A stretch of 64,000 nucleotides of DNA from Neobacillus bataviensis LMG 21833 (GTDB taxonomy: Bacteria; Bacillota; Bacilli; Bacillales; Cytobacillaceae): assembly GCF_000307875.1 (NCBI RefSeq), contig NZ_AJLS01000002.1, positions 1-64,000 of the forward strand. Direction: 5' to 3'. Both the position numbers and the translations under genes were made by a program. Each line of letters starts with the position of its first letter. The stretch's first letter is position 1. Below the pieces are notes generated by a model, which searched no databases, was not told where the DNA came from, and saw only the letters and a program-made list of their open reading frames with translations. Below, piece after piece: positions 53,369 through 61,278 of this stretch.

Positions 53369-53381
53369 GGGGTCAGACCCC
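53369..53381. repeat. Dispersed-type palindrome GGGGTCAGACCCC
   Basis: A 13-base perfect palindrome (odd centre) just upstream of the MGT gene ribosome site; a motif type common between genes in Bacillaceae. Confidence 0.55.
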
Positions 53382-53470
53382 TTGCGCAGTAATGCTTTCG
53401 TACTGAGAGGTTCTGACCGTGAATGTTTAATTATTTTATGATTTTATTTTTACCTTGAATTGGGGCACTT

Positions 53471-54454
53471 CTACTGTTCCCCTATTTCATCAAGATTCTT
53501 TGACTCAAAGTTATCAAGCAATGCACGTACTTCATCTGTTGATTTCGTGTTCATCAATTGATTTCTTAATTCACCAGCTCCACGGAATCCTTTGACATAA
53601 ATTTTGAAAAAGCGATGAAGCCCTGTGATTGAACGTGGCAGTGCTTCCGCATATTGATCTTGAAGATCAAGCTGCAGTCTTAAAAGATCAAGGTATTCTT
53701 TACTGCTATGCTCCTTGGGTTCTTTTTCAAAAGCAAAAGGATTTTTAAAAATACCTCGTCCGATCATAACGCCATCAATACCATATTGTTCAGCAAGCTG
53801 CAGCCCAGTTTGACGATCAGGAATGTCTCCATTGATCGTCAAAAGTGTATCTGGTGCCACTTGGTCACGAAGTTTCTTAATCTCCGGAATCAGCTCCCAA
53901 TGAGCATCTACTTTGCTCATTTCCTTCCTTGTACGTAGATGAATAGAAAGATTAACAATGTCTTGTTTCAATATGTGTGTTATCCAGTCCTGCCATTCGT
54001 TTACATCCGTGTAACCCAGCCTTGTCTTTACGCTTACGGGCAATCCGCCTGCTTTTGCTGCTTGTATTAAATCTGCTGCAACTTCAGGACGACAGATAAG
54101 GCCGCTACCCTTCCCATTCTGTGCCACATTAGGTACAGGACAGCCCATATTGATATCTATTCCCCGAAAGCCTAGTTTTGCCATACCTATACTCATTTGC
54201 CGAAAGTATTCAGGCTTATCACCCCAGATATGGGCTACAATTGGTTGTTCATCCTCTGTAAAAGTCAAACGCCCACGCACACTCTGAATCCCCTGTGGGT
54301 GACAATAACTATCCGAGTTTGTAAACTCAGTAAAAAACACATCAGGTCTGGCTGCCGCGCTCACTACATGGCGAAAAACAACATCCGTCACATCTTCCAT
54401 TGGTGCCAGTATAAAAAAAGGTCGTGGTAAATCACGCCAAAAATTATCTATCAT
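53471..54454 (-). CDS. tRNA-dihydrouridine synthase
   Basis: 327-residue FMN enzyme that reduces uridines in the tRNA D-loop with NADPH. The TIM barrel shows [15 protein letters not shown] at the start, [22 protein letters not shown] with the catalytic Cys, VSVKTRLGY, and LTINGDIPD / [12 protein letters not shown] for FMN phosphate. I prefer ATG 54452-54454 ([13 protein letters not shown]) because this matches the usual N-terminus; the ribosome site is weak and ATG 54475 remains possible. Which D position it modifies is not decidable here. Confidence 0.93.
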   Translation of the reverse strand: MIDNFWRDLPRPFFILAPMEDVTDVVFRHVVSAAARPDVFFTEFTNSDSYCHPQGIQSVRGRLTFTEDEQPIVAHIWGDKPEYFRQMSIGMAKLGFRGIDINMGCPVPNVAQNGKGSGLICRPEVAADLIQAAKAGGLPVSVKTRLGYTDVNEWQDWITHILKQDIVNLSIHLRTRKEMSKVDAHWELIPEIKKLRDQVAPDTLLTINGDIPDRQTGLQLAEQYGIDGVMIGRGIFKNPFAFEKEPKEHSSKEYLDLLRLQLDLQDQYAEALPRSITGLHRFFKIYVKGFRGAGELRNQLMNTKSTDEVRALLDNFESKNLDEIGEQ

Positions 54455-54475
54455 AGCTAATTCAAATCCTCTCAT

Positions 54476-55015
54476 TATGGGATAGCAGGCCGACCCCTTA
54501 TCCCAAAATTAAAAAGCAAAATGTCCCTGCTTCTTTTAAACTTATACCATGCTTAATCACGTTTTATCAAACTAATCGGAAATGTTTATTTTACCTTCAC
54601 AAACTCTGTATAACCAAAATATCTCCTGATCAAATCCACCCCATCAACCATTCCACTATTCGAGTTAAAGTAAAGTTTTGCAAAACAGACTGAAAAAATT
54701 AGAAGAACACTGGATTGACAAGGGTTTAACAGGAATGTTCTGCAAATAAAATCCTTAGTTCAAAAAAATAAACAGAAACCATTTGCGGTTTCTGCTTATT
54801 TTAACACTATTTTCGCGACAGCTTCCACATGTGTTGAGTGTATGTGACAACACACAATATGAGGTGCTGATAATTTTTCAATTTAATTGCTTTTCTTACT
54901 AAATAGTGCAAATGCTATAGATTAGAGTCGTATTGTACTTTAACTAAGTATCTTTTATTTAAATCTCTATTTATTCTCTCATTCCCTGTCATTCTTATTA
55001 ACCTTGGGCTAACGA
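54476..55015. other. Intergenic region with an orphan terminator
   Basis: No coding signal seen. It holds the hairpin at 54762-54802 and a small inverted repeat TGTGTTG/CAACACA near 54831-54857. Confidence 0.5.
54762..54802. terminator. Intrinsic terminator-like hairpin
   Basis: AATAAACAGAAACC and GGTTTCTGCTTATT arms around a 6-base loop with A7 on one side and TTTT on the other; about 210 bases after the minus-strand gene at 55016. Confidence 0.75.
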
Positions 55016-55870
55016 CTAAATACGCAATAATGCGCCATTAGGCTTTGGTAACTCTTGATCTGATATCTGATTCATTTTACAAAAATGTTCAAAAAATTGT
55101 TGTGCCAGCTCCCGTTCCTTTGGGTCACTTTTCAGCGAAACTATATCGAGCAAAATTTGAGCCATCCATAAGTTATCAAAATAACGATATTTACCTGTAT
55201 TCCATGTCATTTTGTGGGGGTATTTTTCATTTACATAATATCCCCAGAAAAGCATCTGATCCGATTCTTGATCTGTAAGTTGGAGTCTGTATTTTGAATG
55301 AGCAGGAATATATCCATCTTTACTAAGCTTACCGATAAAATCTTCATTCACCATATAGACACCTAAGATACGTCTGTCTTTTTCAGGCATGCTGGAATCT
55401 ATTGCTGTTAACAGGACAGCGCTATTTTGATGCAGGCGGATGGGCTTGTTTGGCTTCCCCTTGTTATTACCACTTTTTATTTCGCCTGAAAAGACCTTCC
55501 ACTCTGAAAAAGAACTATTCTGTTCTTCTGTGTCACACCAAAAAACCATTTGTGATTCGGGATGAAGTTTATGATTTTTCATAAGTTTTTCATGTTCCAC
55601 GCGAAGTTCCTGGTTTTTTCGTTGTAGTTCTTTTTCCTCTTCCTTCTTGATTTCTTCCTCCTTTCGTTCGACTTCCTTTTTTTGTATAATTTTTTCAAGT
55701 GAATTAGCAACAATTTTATCATGCAGTTTTAAGTGCTTTCCAAATACATCCGGGAAAACAAACTTTTTATTTTCCGATGCGAAATGTATTTCAATAACAG
55801 AATCATTATGTTTAACTATACTACCCATGCCAAACCGCTTGTGTGTAACTTTCTTATTGATTAGATTCAA
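55016..55870 (-). CDS. Hypothetical protein with Tudor-like N-domain and coiled coil
   Basis: 284 residues, unrecognised. Residues 1-50 (NKKVTHKRFGMGSIVKHNDSVIEIHFASENKKFVFP) look like the small beta-barrel found at the C-terminus of PcrA/UvrD-type helicases and in DUF3553-like proteins. Residues 55-100 are a charged coiled coil rich in K and E. Residues 105-284 are a folded region beginning PESQMVFWCDTEEQ and containing LGVYMVNEDFIGKL and FDNLWMAQILLDIV. No signal peptide. It lies at the edge of the degraded accessory stretch. Function unknown. Confidence 0.72.
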   Translation of the reverse strand: MNLINKKVTHKRFGMGSIVKHNDSVIEIHFASENKKFVFPDVFGKHLKLHDKIVANSLEKIIQKKEVERKEEEIKKEEEKELQRKNQELRVEHEKLMKNHKLHPESQMVFWCDTEEQNSSFSEWKVFSGEIKSGNNKGKPNKPIRLHQNSAVLLTAIDSSMPEKDRRILGVYMVNEDFIGKLSKDGYIPAHSKYRLQLTDQESDQMLFWGYYVNEKYPHKMTWNTGKYRYFDNLWMAQILLDIVSLKSDPKERELAQQFFEHFCKMNQISDQELPKPNGALLRI

Positions 55871-56090
55871 TATACAAGTCCTCCTTGTAGAATAAAAACT
55901 CGGTTACTTTTGAAAGTAAATGGATCATTTTATACAACTAACTTCCTTTAAAGCTCAAACAACTGTTTGATATTTTCTTTGGTTTAAAAAAGGATATTAA
56001 AAAAACGCATCCATAATTCTTTCTGCAAAAAATACAGCGGAATACGGAATACGATTTAAAAACAATTGTAAGACTATTATAACATTTTCT

Positions 56091-56459
56091 TTAAATTATT
56101 GCAAATTTATTATTGACAACACATTTTCTTTTGATGTAAAATGAAAGTTTATTTTTTATACTACCTTTATAAAAGAGCCTGTCACAACCCGAATTTTGTC
56201 GAATTATAACCGACAAAAAACAAGTAGGAACAGGCACTTTTGAATTTATTTCAACACCAGTTGCGTTTTCATGTTCTAAATCGCGAAAAGTTGGGGATTT
56301 AGTTAGATATTTAATAAAAGTGTCTTGCACAGCATCTTCAGCATCATACTGATTACATAGAATAACAAAGCAAATTCTAAATAGCATATTGCCATATATA
56401 TCAACAATTCGCTCTGAATCCTCTATATCAGTGCCGAACTGATTGTTGCAACACCCCAT
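56091..56459 (-). pseudogene. Truncated ECF sigma factor (region 2 only)
   Basis: The first 65 codons encode a normal sigma-70 region 2: IVDIYGNMLFRICFVILCNQYDAEDAVQDTFIKYLTKSPTFRDLEHENA, including the core-binding DAEDAVQDTF motif. After this the frame enters unrelated, low-quality sequence and ends without linker or region 4, so it cannot recognise a -35. A hairpin-like inverted-repeat element (56171-56241) sits in the replaced part. AAAGGAG precedes ATG 56459. No intact anti-sigma gene is next to it. Confidence 0.75.
56171..56241. repeat. Small inverted-repeat element inside the broken sigma factor gene
   Basis: About 70 bases with imperfect terminal inverted repeats (AAAAGAGCCTGT at the left; AAAAGTGCCTGT on the complement at the right) and an inner dyad TTTTGTCG/CGACAAAA. 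It resembles a MITE or IS end remnant; no transposase is present. Confidence 0.5.
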
Positions 56460-56572
56460 CAACTCCTTTCACCTATAACACACATGAAAATACCATTTGG
56501 TGAATCTTTATATAAAATAAATTTATGAAAATATCTTACCCTAAAATTAATCAACGTTTATACTACAAACCG

Positions 56573-56614
56573 AATAAAAAATTCCCATTGACTCATATCC
56601 GAATCAAAGGGAAT
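56573..56614 (-). terminator. Orphan intrinsic terminator
   Basis: ATTCCC-type arms (two mismatches in 14) followed by ATTTTTTATT on the minus strand. No gene directly upstream on that strand is intact. Confidence 0.65.
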
Positions 56615-56807
56615 ATAATGTTCTTATTACATGAATGATCTAAATGACGATTCAAATTGGAAAAGGTTTTAAGTTTTATTGGAAGCCTTCTCACTAAAAA
56701 ATAATATTAGCTAGCAAAAAGGGTAAACATACGTCAAAGAATTGTTTATAAAAACGGGAATTGCCAAACATCTGCATATCGGAATGTTTAATTATTAACT
56801 TGCTGAA

Positions 56808-56847
56808 CTAACGCCCCCCAATGTTTAAGTACAATTCTTCACAAAGT
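56808..56847 (+). repeat. Direct repeat copy 1 flanking the quinone-stress-like cluster
   Basis: 40 bases, 32 identical to 59325-59364; shared blocks include GTTTAAGTA and TCACAAAGT. The copies are 2517 bases apart in the same orientation. Confidence 0.65.
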
Positions 56848-56852
56848 GAAAT

Positions 56853-56893
56853 TAAAAAAAGGCGACTTATATTTTTAATAATTGCCGCCTTTA
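56853..56893 (-). terminator. Intrinsic terminator after the DoxX fragment
   Basis: AAAGGCGGCAATT and matching AAGTCGCCTTT arms followed by seven T residues on the minus strand, 47 bases beyond the DoxX stop. Confidence 0.75.
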
Positions 56894-56939
56894 ATTTAAT
56901 AACAATATTTTTTAAGACTTTGTGCTTGTATTAACACTT

Positions 56940-57125
56940 TTACAAACTAAAAGGACCGGAACCTAAATATAGAATCATCAACGTCACACCCAAGAGAGAC
57001 AAGTTCTTATTGAAATGCACACGTTGCATCGCTCTTTGTTGTTTATCTGACAATCCCCAAAAACGGTTGACAACGAGAATTGTTGGAATTAGGAAAATAA
57101 ACTGAAGAAGTGCTCCAATTTTTGG
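56940..57125 (-). pseudogene. DoxX-family protein remnant (C-terminal half)
   Basis: Minus strand reading from 57125 gives 61 codons ending in TAA: PKIGALLQFIFLIPTILV, NRFWGLSDKQQRAMQRVHFNKNLSLLGVTLMILYLGSGPFSL. This is the C-terminal part of a DoxX protein (the FW..SD....Q..HF.KNL.LLG....Y.GSGP pattern), with the two N-terminal helices missing; an in-frame stop lies just upstream and there is no start or ribosome site. It follows the flavin reductase gene, where CatD/MhqP-like DoxX genes are often found in quinone-stress operons. Confidence 0.82.
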
Positions 57126-57167
57126 TTATTTAGAATTAAAATATTTATATTTCACAAACACTTCATG

Positions 57168-57195
57168 AAAAGAACACGATCAAATCGTGTTCTTA
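57168..57195 (-). terminator. Intrinsic terminator after the flavin reductase gene
   Basis: AAGAACACGAT/ATCGTGTTCTT perfect 11-base stem with a 3-base loop, then TTTTCATG on the minus strand. Confidence 0.85.
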
Positions 57196-57221
57196 CCAAA
57201 TCGAAATCGAACATTTACGTC

Positions 57222-57776
57222 TTAATGTGCTTCAGACTTTACAAAATCAATAAAAGCCTCTGCTTTACTATCTAAGAAACTAAGTGTCCCTTCATCCACC
57301 AATTGTCCTGCTTGTTCATCAAACTTCTGATGAGCAAAACCAATCAGTACCTCATTTCCTCCTGGAGGAAGTATCTTTGCCTGAATACCAGGAGCTGCTA
57401 GAATTTCACGCAAATGCATTTGAGCACGAACGGTTCCGAGCATTCCAGGTGTCGCACCAAGAGCCATGACTGGTTTACCAATGAAAACCTTGTCCACCCT
57501 AGAAGCCCAATCTAGAGCGTTCTTTAAAACGCCAGGAATGGACCAATTGTATTCTGGCGTAATGATAATGACCCCATCTGCACTTTCGACTGACTCTTTA
57601 AATTCTTTTACTGCCTGCGGTGGGTTGTTTTCCTCATCTTGGTCAAAATGAGGTAGGGAACGAATGTCTGCTATTTCGATGTCTATTTTATTCTTGTAAC
57701 GGTCTTGCATTGTTTTTGCAAGGTGCATGTTATAAGATTCTTTTCTTAAACTTCCTACGATTGTCACAATCTTCAT
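57222..57776 (-). CDS. NADPH-dependent FMN reductase / quinone reductase-like protein
   Basis: 184-residue flavodoxin-fold reductase. VGSLRKESYNMHLAK binds the FMN phosphate, IITPEYNWSIPGVLKNALDWASR is the family signature, and ALGATPGMLGTVRAQ holds the flavin edge. Related proteins (YieF/ChrR, AzoR-like) reduce quinones, azo dyes and chromate. ATG 57774-57776 has GGGGGT seven bases upstream. It is 23 bases downstream of the HxlR regulator, forming an apparent two-gene unit, with the DoxX remnant after it. Confidence 0.92.
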   Translation of the reverse strand: MKIVTIVGSLRKESYNMHLAKTMQDRYKNKIDIEIADIRSLPHFDQDEENNPPQAVKEFKESVESADGVIIITPEYNWSIPGVLKNALDWASRVDKVFIGKPVMALGATPGMLGTVRAQMHLREILAAPGIQAKILPPGGNEVLIGFAHQKFDEQAGQLVDEGTLSFLDSKAEAFIDFVKSEAH

Positions 57777-57799
57777 GATTGATACCCCCAATAATATTG

Positions 57800-58171
57800 T
57801 TAATTATTTTTGTCCTTTTGATTGTCAGTACCTTTACTGAACAGCATTTGTGTTTTTCTTTGAATATGAGCTTCTCCCCAATCATGCATCATTTCTAAAA
57901 TGGTTTGAAGGGACTTTCCGTATTCTGTCATGGAATACTCCACTTTTGGAGGAACTTGAGGATACACTACCCTTTCGACAATGCCCTCCTGTTCAAGATC
58001 TCTAAGGTGAGAAGTCAACACTTTCTGGGTAACACCAGGCATGACATGTTGCAATTCGCTAAACCGCATCGTCCCATAGTGAACCAAATTTAGCATGATA
58101 GCAATTTTCCATTTCCCAATAATCATTTCCATCGTGGTTGCTACTCTGCAATGATCGGGTTTATTGTCCAT
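57800..58171 (-). CDS. HxlR-family transcription regulator (YodB/CatR-like)
   Basis: 123-residue winged-helix repressor. GKWKIAIMLNLVHYGTMRFSELQHVMPGVTQKVLTSHLRDLEQEGIVERVVYPQVPPKVEYSMTEYGKSL is the HxlR HTH. A single N-terminal Cys8 (PDHCRVA) matches the position of the redox-sensing Cys in YodB/CatR, which respond to quinones and diamide. It lies upstream of the flavin reductase and probably controls it, and possibly the pirin gene. No operator was identified with confidence. Confidence 0.9.
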   Translation of the reverse strand: MDNKPDHCRVATTMEMIIGKWKIAIMLNLVHYGTMRFSELQHVMPGVTQKVLTSHLRDLEQEGIVERVVYPQVPPKVEYSMTEYGKSLQTILEMMHDWGEAHIQRKTQMLFSKGTDNQKDKNN

Positions 58172-58244
58172 TGTTTTGCCTCCATAAAAGAAAGTTTATT
58201 AATTTTTGGGATGGTACTTTTATTTTTTGTCTTTATTCACTAAA

Positions 58245-59090
58245 CTAGTCCAGGAAAGTCCCGTTTCTATAATCAGCGAAGGCTTGAAGAATTTCCTTTT
58301 CTGTATTCATAACGAATGGACCTCTTGCTGCTACAGGTTCGCCAATCGGTTCTCCTGCATACAGCATTACATGCATATCTTCTTCAGCTTTTATTTTAAT
58401 ATCACTTATTTCAACCTGATTACCTGAACCAAGCCACAATACCTCACCAGCTTTACCAGATGTATGCTCGGAACCAAAAGTGCCTGAACCTTTTAAAACA
58501 TATAAGAATCCATTATAGGGCCCTGGGATTTCTGGGGTAATTTCACTTCCTGCTGCCATTTTGAATTCAACCATCGTAACTGGTGTTATATTCAATGTTG
58601 GTGCAGTTAAACCATTTATTGAGCCTGAGAATACCTTAGCAGATACACCATTTTCCACTTTTTGTGGCATGGAGTTTTTTTGAAGATCTTGATAACGAGC
58701 TGCTGTCATTTTTTGTTTTGCTGGAATGTTGACCCAGAGTTGTAGCAGGTTAACCAGTTCTCCAGGAGCAGCATCTTCAACGTGCTCAACGCCTTTGGCA
58801 GCTGTCATCCATTGTGCATCCCCAGGGTGAAGAACACCTGTCCCATGTTTGCTGTCATAATGATTTAGGATACCATCAATCATATACGTTACTGTTTCAA
58901 TTCCACGGTGAGGGTGGACTCCAAAGACACCGCTTCGCATGTGGTCATGTGCCATTAACAAAAAGGGATCATGTTTTTCCCAGTGTCCTGGTTCGATTAC
59001 CCAAGCCATTGTATGAATATCACTATTACGTTGGAATTTAGGAGAGTATTTATGACTTATTGTTCTATTGTAAACATGGCTATTCATCAT
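58245..59090 (-). CDS. Pirin-family bicupin (quercetinase-like)
   Basis: 281-residue cytosolic two-cupin protein. The N-terminal cupin holds the metal ligands in GVHPHRGIETVTYMIDG with a further His and Glu in KGVEHVED; the C-terminal cupin (GPYNGFLYVLKGSGTFG) lacks them. Bacterial pirins act as quercetin 2,3-dioxygenases or redox regulators. GGGGGAATCA precedes ATG 59090. Its partners, a flavin reductase and an HxlR regulator, suggest a role in aromatic or quinone detoxification, which is inference. Confidence 0.92.
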   Translation of the reverse strand: MMNSHVYNRTISHKYSPKFQRNSDIHTMAWVIEPGHWEKHDPFLLMAHDHMRSGVFGVHPHRGIETVTYMIDGILNHYDSKHGTGVLHPGDAQWMTAAKGVEHVEDAAPGELVNLLQLWVNIPAKQKMTAARYQDLQKNSMPQKVENGVSAKVFSGSINGLTAPTLNITPVTMVEFKMAAGSEITPEIPGPYNGFLYVLKGSGTFGSEHTSGKAGEVLWLGSGNQVEISDIKIKAEEDMHVMLYAGEPIGEPVAARGPFVMNTEKEILQAFADYRNGTFLD

Positions 59091-59153
59091 TGATTCCCCC
59101 TCTTAACTTGTTTGCGTCGATACAATGTAATGTTTCTCTACGGAACCTATTAT

Positions 59154-59200
59154 CTACCCCAAGTGTCAGAATGTTAAGTAGGCACTTTAATGTGGGGTAG
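59154..59200. promoter_or_regulatory. Inverted repeat upstream of the pirin gene
   Basis: CTACCCCA and TGGGGTAG arms enclose a second pair, AAGTG and CACTT. It lies 64-110 bases upstream of the pirin start and may be an operator or a promoter-region stem. Confidence 0.45.
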
Positions 59201-59324
59201 TTTCTTTGAAGAAACTATGGATTACAGAGCTAGTTTTAGCCAATAACCTAATTTCACCATAAAAACCGATTAACTCTACAACAAACCTGCCCCGTTCGCA
59301 CAATAAGCGATAGCCGTTGTTCTG

Positions 59325-59364
59325 CTATCGCACCCTATAGTTTAAGTATATTTCATCACAAAGT
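59325..59364 (+). repeat. Direct repeat copy 2 next to the recombinase remnant
   Basis: Partner of 56808-56847 (32 of 40 bases identical). A short inverted repeat GCGATAGC/GCTATCGC (59307-59331) overlaps its left end. Confidence 0.65.
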
Positions 59365-59611
59365 CTTCTTAAACGTTACAAAAAACGGCACCCACACCGA
59401 ATGAGTATTCGTCAGATGAGGTACATCATAAAGCGAATATCAAGCCGGGCAGGGATCAACAAAGAAATACATCTACGCCATAGCTATGTCACTCATTTAT
59501 TGAATAACGGAGCTCCCATTGATGTTATTCAAAGTTTACTAGAACAAAAAAAGCGAGACCACTAGGATTTATACTCGGTTAAGTGGAAGCATTAGAAGAG
59601 AATTTTTAATT
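59340..59611 (+). pseudogene. Tyrosine recombinase/integrase remnant, frameshifted
   Basis: Three frame segments in a row give the C-terminal catalytic domain of a phage-type integrase: VFLNVTKNGTHT, then MSIRQMRYIIKRISSRAGI, EIHLRHSYVTHLLNNGAPIDVIQSLL, then after another shift TTRIYTRLSGSIRREF. The HxLRHS motif (catalytic His and Arg) and the nucleophile Tyr in RIYTRL are still readable, but there are at least two frameshifts, the usual LGHE motif is altered to LEQK, and the N-terminal half is absent. It cannot be active. Confidence 0.82.
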
Positions 59612-59824
59612 AAAAAGTTCAAAACTAGATACTTCTTCTTTACAATTTACACAATATCCTTTTCCATTTGTTAATGGAACTGGACAACCACATTCACAAT
59701 ACTTCAATTCTTTTCTATTTGTTTCTAAAGGTAAAAATCTATTACCGCAAAATTTACATTTTGTTAAGTAGCTATTATTTTCTTTATTGCATTTAGAACA
59801 TTTCAATTTTTTTCTCTTCCTCAA
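59606..59824 (-). CDS. Small double zinc-ribbon protein
   Basis: 72 residues with four C-x2-C or C-x-C knuckles: CSKCNKE, CKFCGNR, CECGCP and CVNCKEE, so two zinc ribbons are likely. No other domain. The best in-frame start is TTG 59824 and lacks a convincing ribosome site; an ATG with AAGGAG lies upstream in another frame, so a frameshifted longer ancestor is possible. The stop overlaps the recombinase remnant. Function unknown. Confidence 0.55.
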   Translation of the reverse strand: MRKRKKLKCSKCNKENNSYLTKCKFCGNRFLPLETNRKELKYCECGCPVPLTNGKGYCVNCKEEVSSFELFN

Positions 59825-60315
59825 GCAATTTAGGTTTTTCCAAATTCTCCTTCATTCTTAGATTAGCATAACAAACTTTCAACTTTAGTGAAAAGTGTAT
59901 TTGCGGCTTAATGATATAATAAAAAAACGTCTAATCCCATATGTACCAAGGGTTTAGACATTTTTATAACCAGGTTTCTTTAAGCGTTAATTAGTATTAT
60001 ACGAATTGTATATGTTTATTACGCACTCCCCCTTTTGTACTGTTGTTTTTTTGACGATGGACACAAAAGTACTAAATAAAATGACACAAAACTCTAAAAT
60101 ATTAAGGACTTTTAGGTCATTATATTATCTAGATTCTTTATTCATGTTTACTTTTTCGCTTATATCAGCTTTTTCATGAAATAGAAAGATAGCAATCTCT
60201 AAATACTAGAAACAAAAAATCCTTCAAAAGTAGCTATTAAACAGAAGTCGGAATTGTTACACTATTAACAACATCACGGGTCGGCTTCAATTTAATCCTA
60301 CAGGAGGGAATAAAA
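59825..60315. other. Intergenic region upstream of ispA
   Basis: AT-rich. It holds a hairpin at 59929-59967 and, close to ispA, the ribosome site ACAGGAGGG. No coding signal and no clear promoter could be assigned. Confidence 0.45.
59929..59967 (+). terminator. Orphan terminator-like hairpin
   Basis: GTCTAATCCC/GGGTTTAGAC stem with a 10-base loop and TTTTT on the plus strand; the minus strand also has a T-run. Confidence 0.65.
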
Positions 60316-61278
60316 ATGGAGCGAAAAGTAAGTTTGATTCCGTTTCAAGTAATTGAACTAGTAGAAAAGGTCATTGAAGTTCCCAAAGGGGTAGAAATGA
60401 TTCAGGCTCCAAGAATTTGGGATCAAACAAAAGGCAAAGGAGTAACAGTTGCCATATTGGATACTGGCTGTGATTGGACTCATCCTGACTTAAAAGAGCA
60501 GATTGTCGGCGGAAGAAATTTTACAGAGGATGATAACGGGAACCCTGATGTTTACAAGGATTACAATGGGCATGGTACCCATGTTGCAGGGACAATTGCT
60601 GCAATACAAAACAATGACGGTGTTGTAGGTGTAGCCCCTGAAGCAAAACTGCTTATTATCAAGGTGCTTGGCAAAAATGGTTCTGGCCAATACGAATGGA
60701 TTATTAATGGGCTTAACTATGCAATAGAACAAAAAGCTGATATTATTTCTATGTCTCTTGGCGGTCCAGTGGATGTTCCTGAACTACATGAAGCGATTCA
60801 AAAAGCTGTTAATAACAATATTCTTGTGGTCTGTGCAGCAGGAAATGAAGGGGATGGCAATGATACAACGGATGAATTTGCTTATCCGGGGGCTTATAAT
60901 GAAGTGATTGGTGTAGGCGCCATTGACTTAGAAAGAAATTCTTCAAGGTTTACAAATTCAAATAATGAAGTAGACTTAGTGGCTCCTGGGGAGAAAATTT
61001 TATCAACCTATTTAAATGGAAAATATGCTTCATTAAGTGGGACGTCAATGGCGACACCTCATGTTTCCGGAGCAATGGCTCTAATAAAAGTTCTTGCCAA
61101 TACAGCCTTTGAGCGGAATCTCTCAGAGGCTGAACTTTATGCACAATTAATAAAAAGAACAGTGCCATTAGGAAATTCTCCTAAACTTGAAGGCAATGGA
61201 TTAATTTATTTAACTGTAACGGAACACTTGTTAGAAATCTTTAATAAGGTATTGATCCCTGAAAAAGTGGAGTTATGA
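60316..61278 (+). CDS. ispA: Intracellular subtilisin-type serine protease IspA
   Basis: 320-residue cytosolic S8 protease, same size as B. subtilis IspA (319). No signal peptide. The short propeptide with the LIPF (LIPY-type) inhibitory motif is at residues 7-10. The catalytic triad by count is Asp49 (AILDTGCD), His86 (YNGHGTHVAGT) and Ser244 (LSGTSMATPHVSG); Asn177 (CAAGNEG) is the oxyanion residue. AGGAGGG precedes ATG 60316. Its last codon overlaps the start of a nuclease gene by 4 bases. Known Isp proteins act in stationary phase protein turnover and are self-inhibited until the propeptide is cut. Confidence 0.96.
   Translation: MERKVSLIPFQVIELVEKVIEVPKGVEMIQAPRIWDQTKGKGVTVAILDTGCDWTHPDLKEQIVGGRNFTEDDNGNPDVYKDYNGHGTHVAGTIAAIQNNDGVVGVAPEAKLLIIKVLGKNGSGQYEWIINGLNYAIEQKADIISMSLGGPVDVPELHEAIQKAVNNNILVVCAAGNEGDGNDTTDEFAYPGAYNEVIGVGAIDLERNSSRFTNSNNEVDLVAPGEKILSTYLNGKYASLSGTSMATPHVSGAMALIKVLANTAFERNLSEAELYAQLIKRTVPLGNSPKLEGNGLIYLTVTEHLLEIFNKVLIPEKVEL

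Larger units (their letters stand above)
56460..56939. other. Intergenic region in the degraded stretch
   Basis: No open gene. It holds two minus-strand terminators (56573-56614 and 56853-56893) and copy 1 of a 40-base direct repeat (56808-56847) whose partner is at 59325-59364. Confidence 0.5.

Noticed and set aside
54831-54857. TGTGTTG/CAACACA inverted repeat
   Set aside because: Short, AT-flanked and not near any gene start; could be chance.
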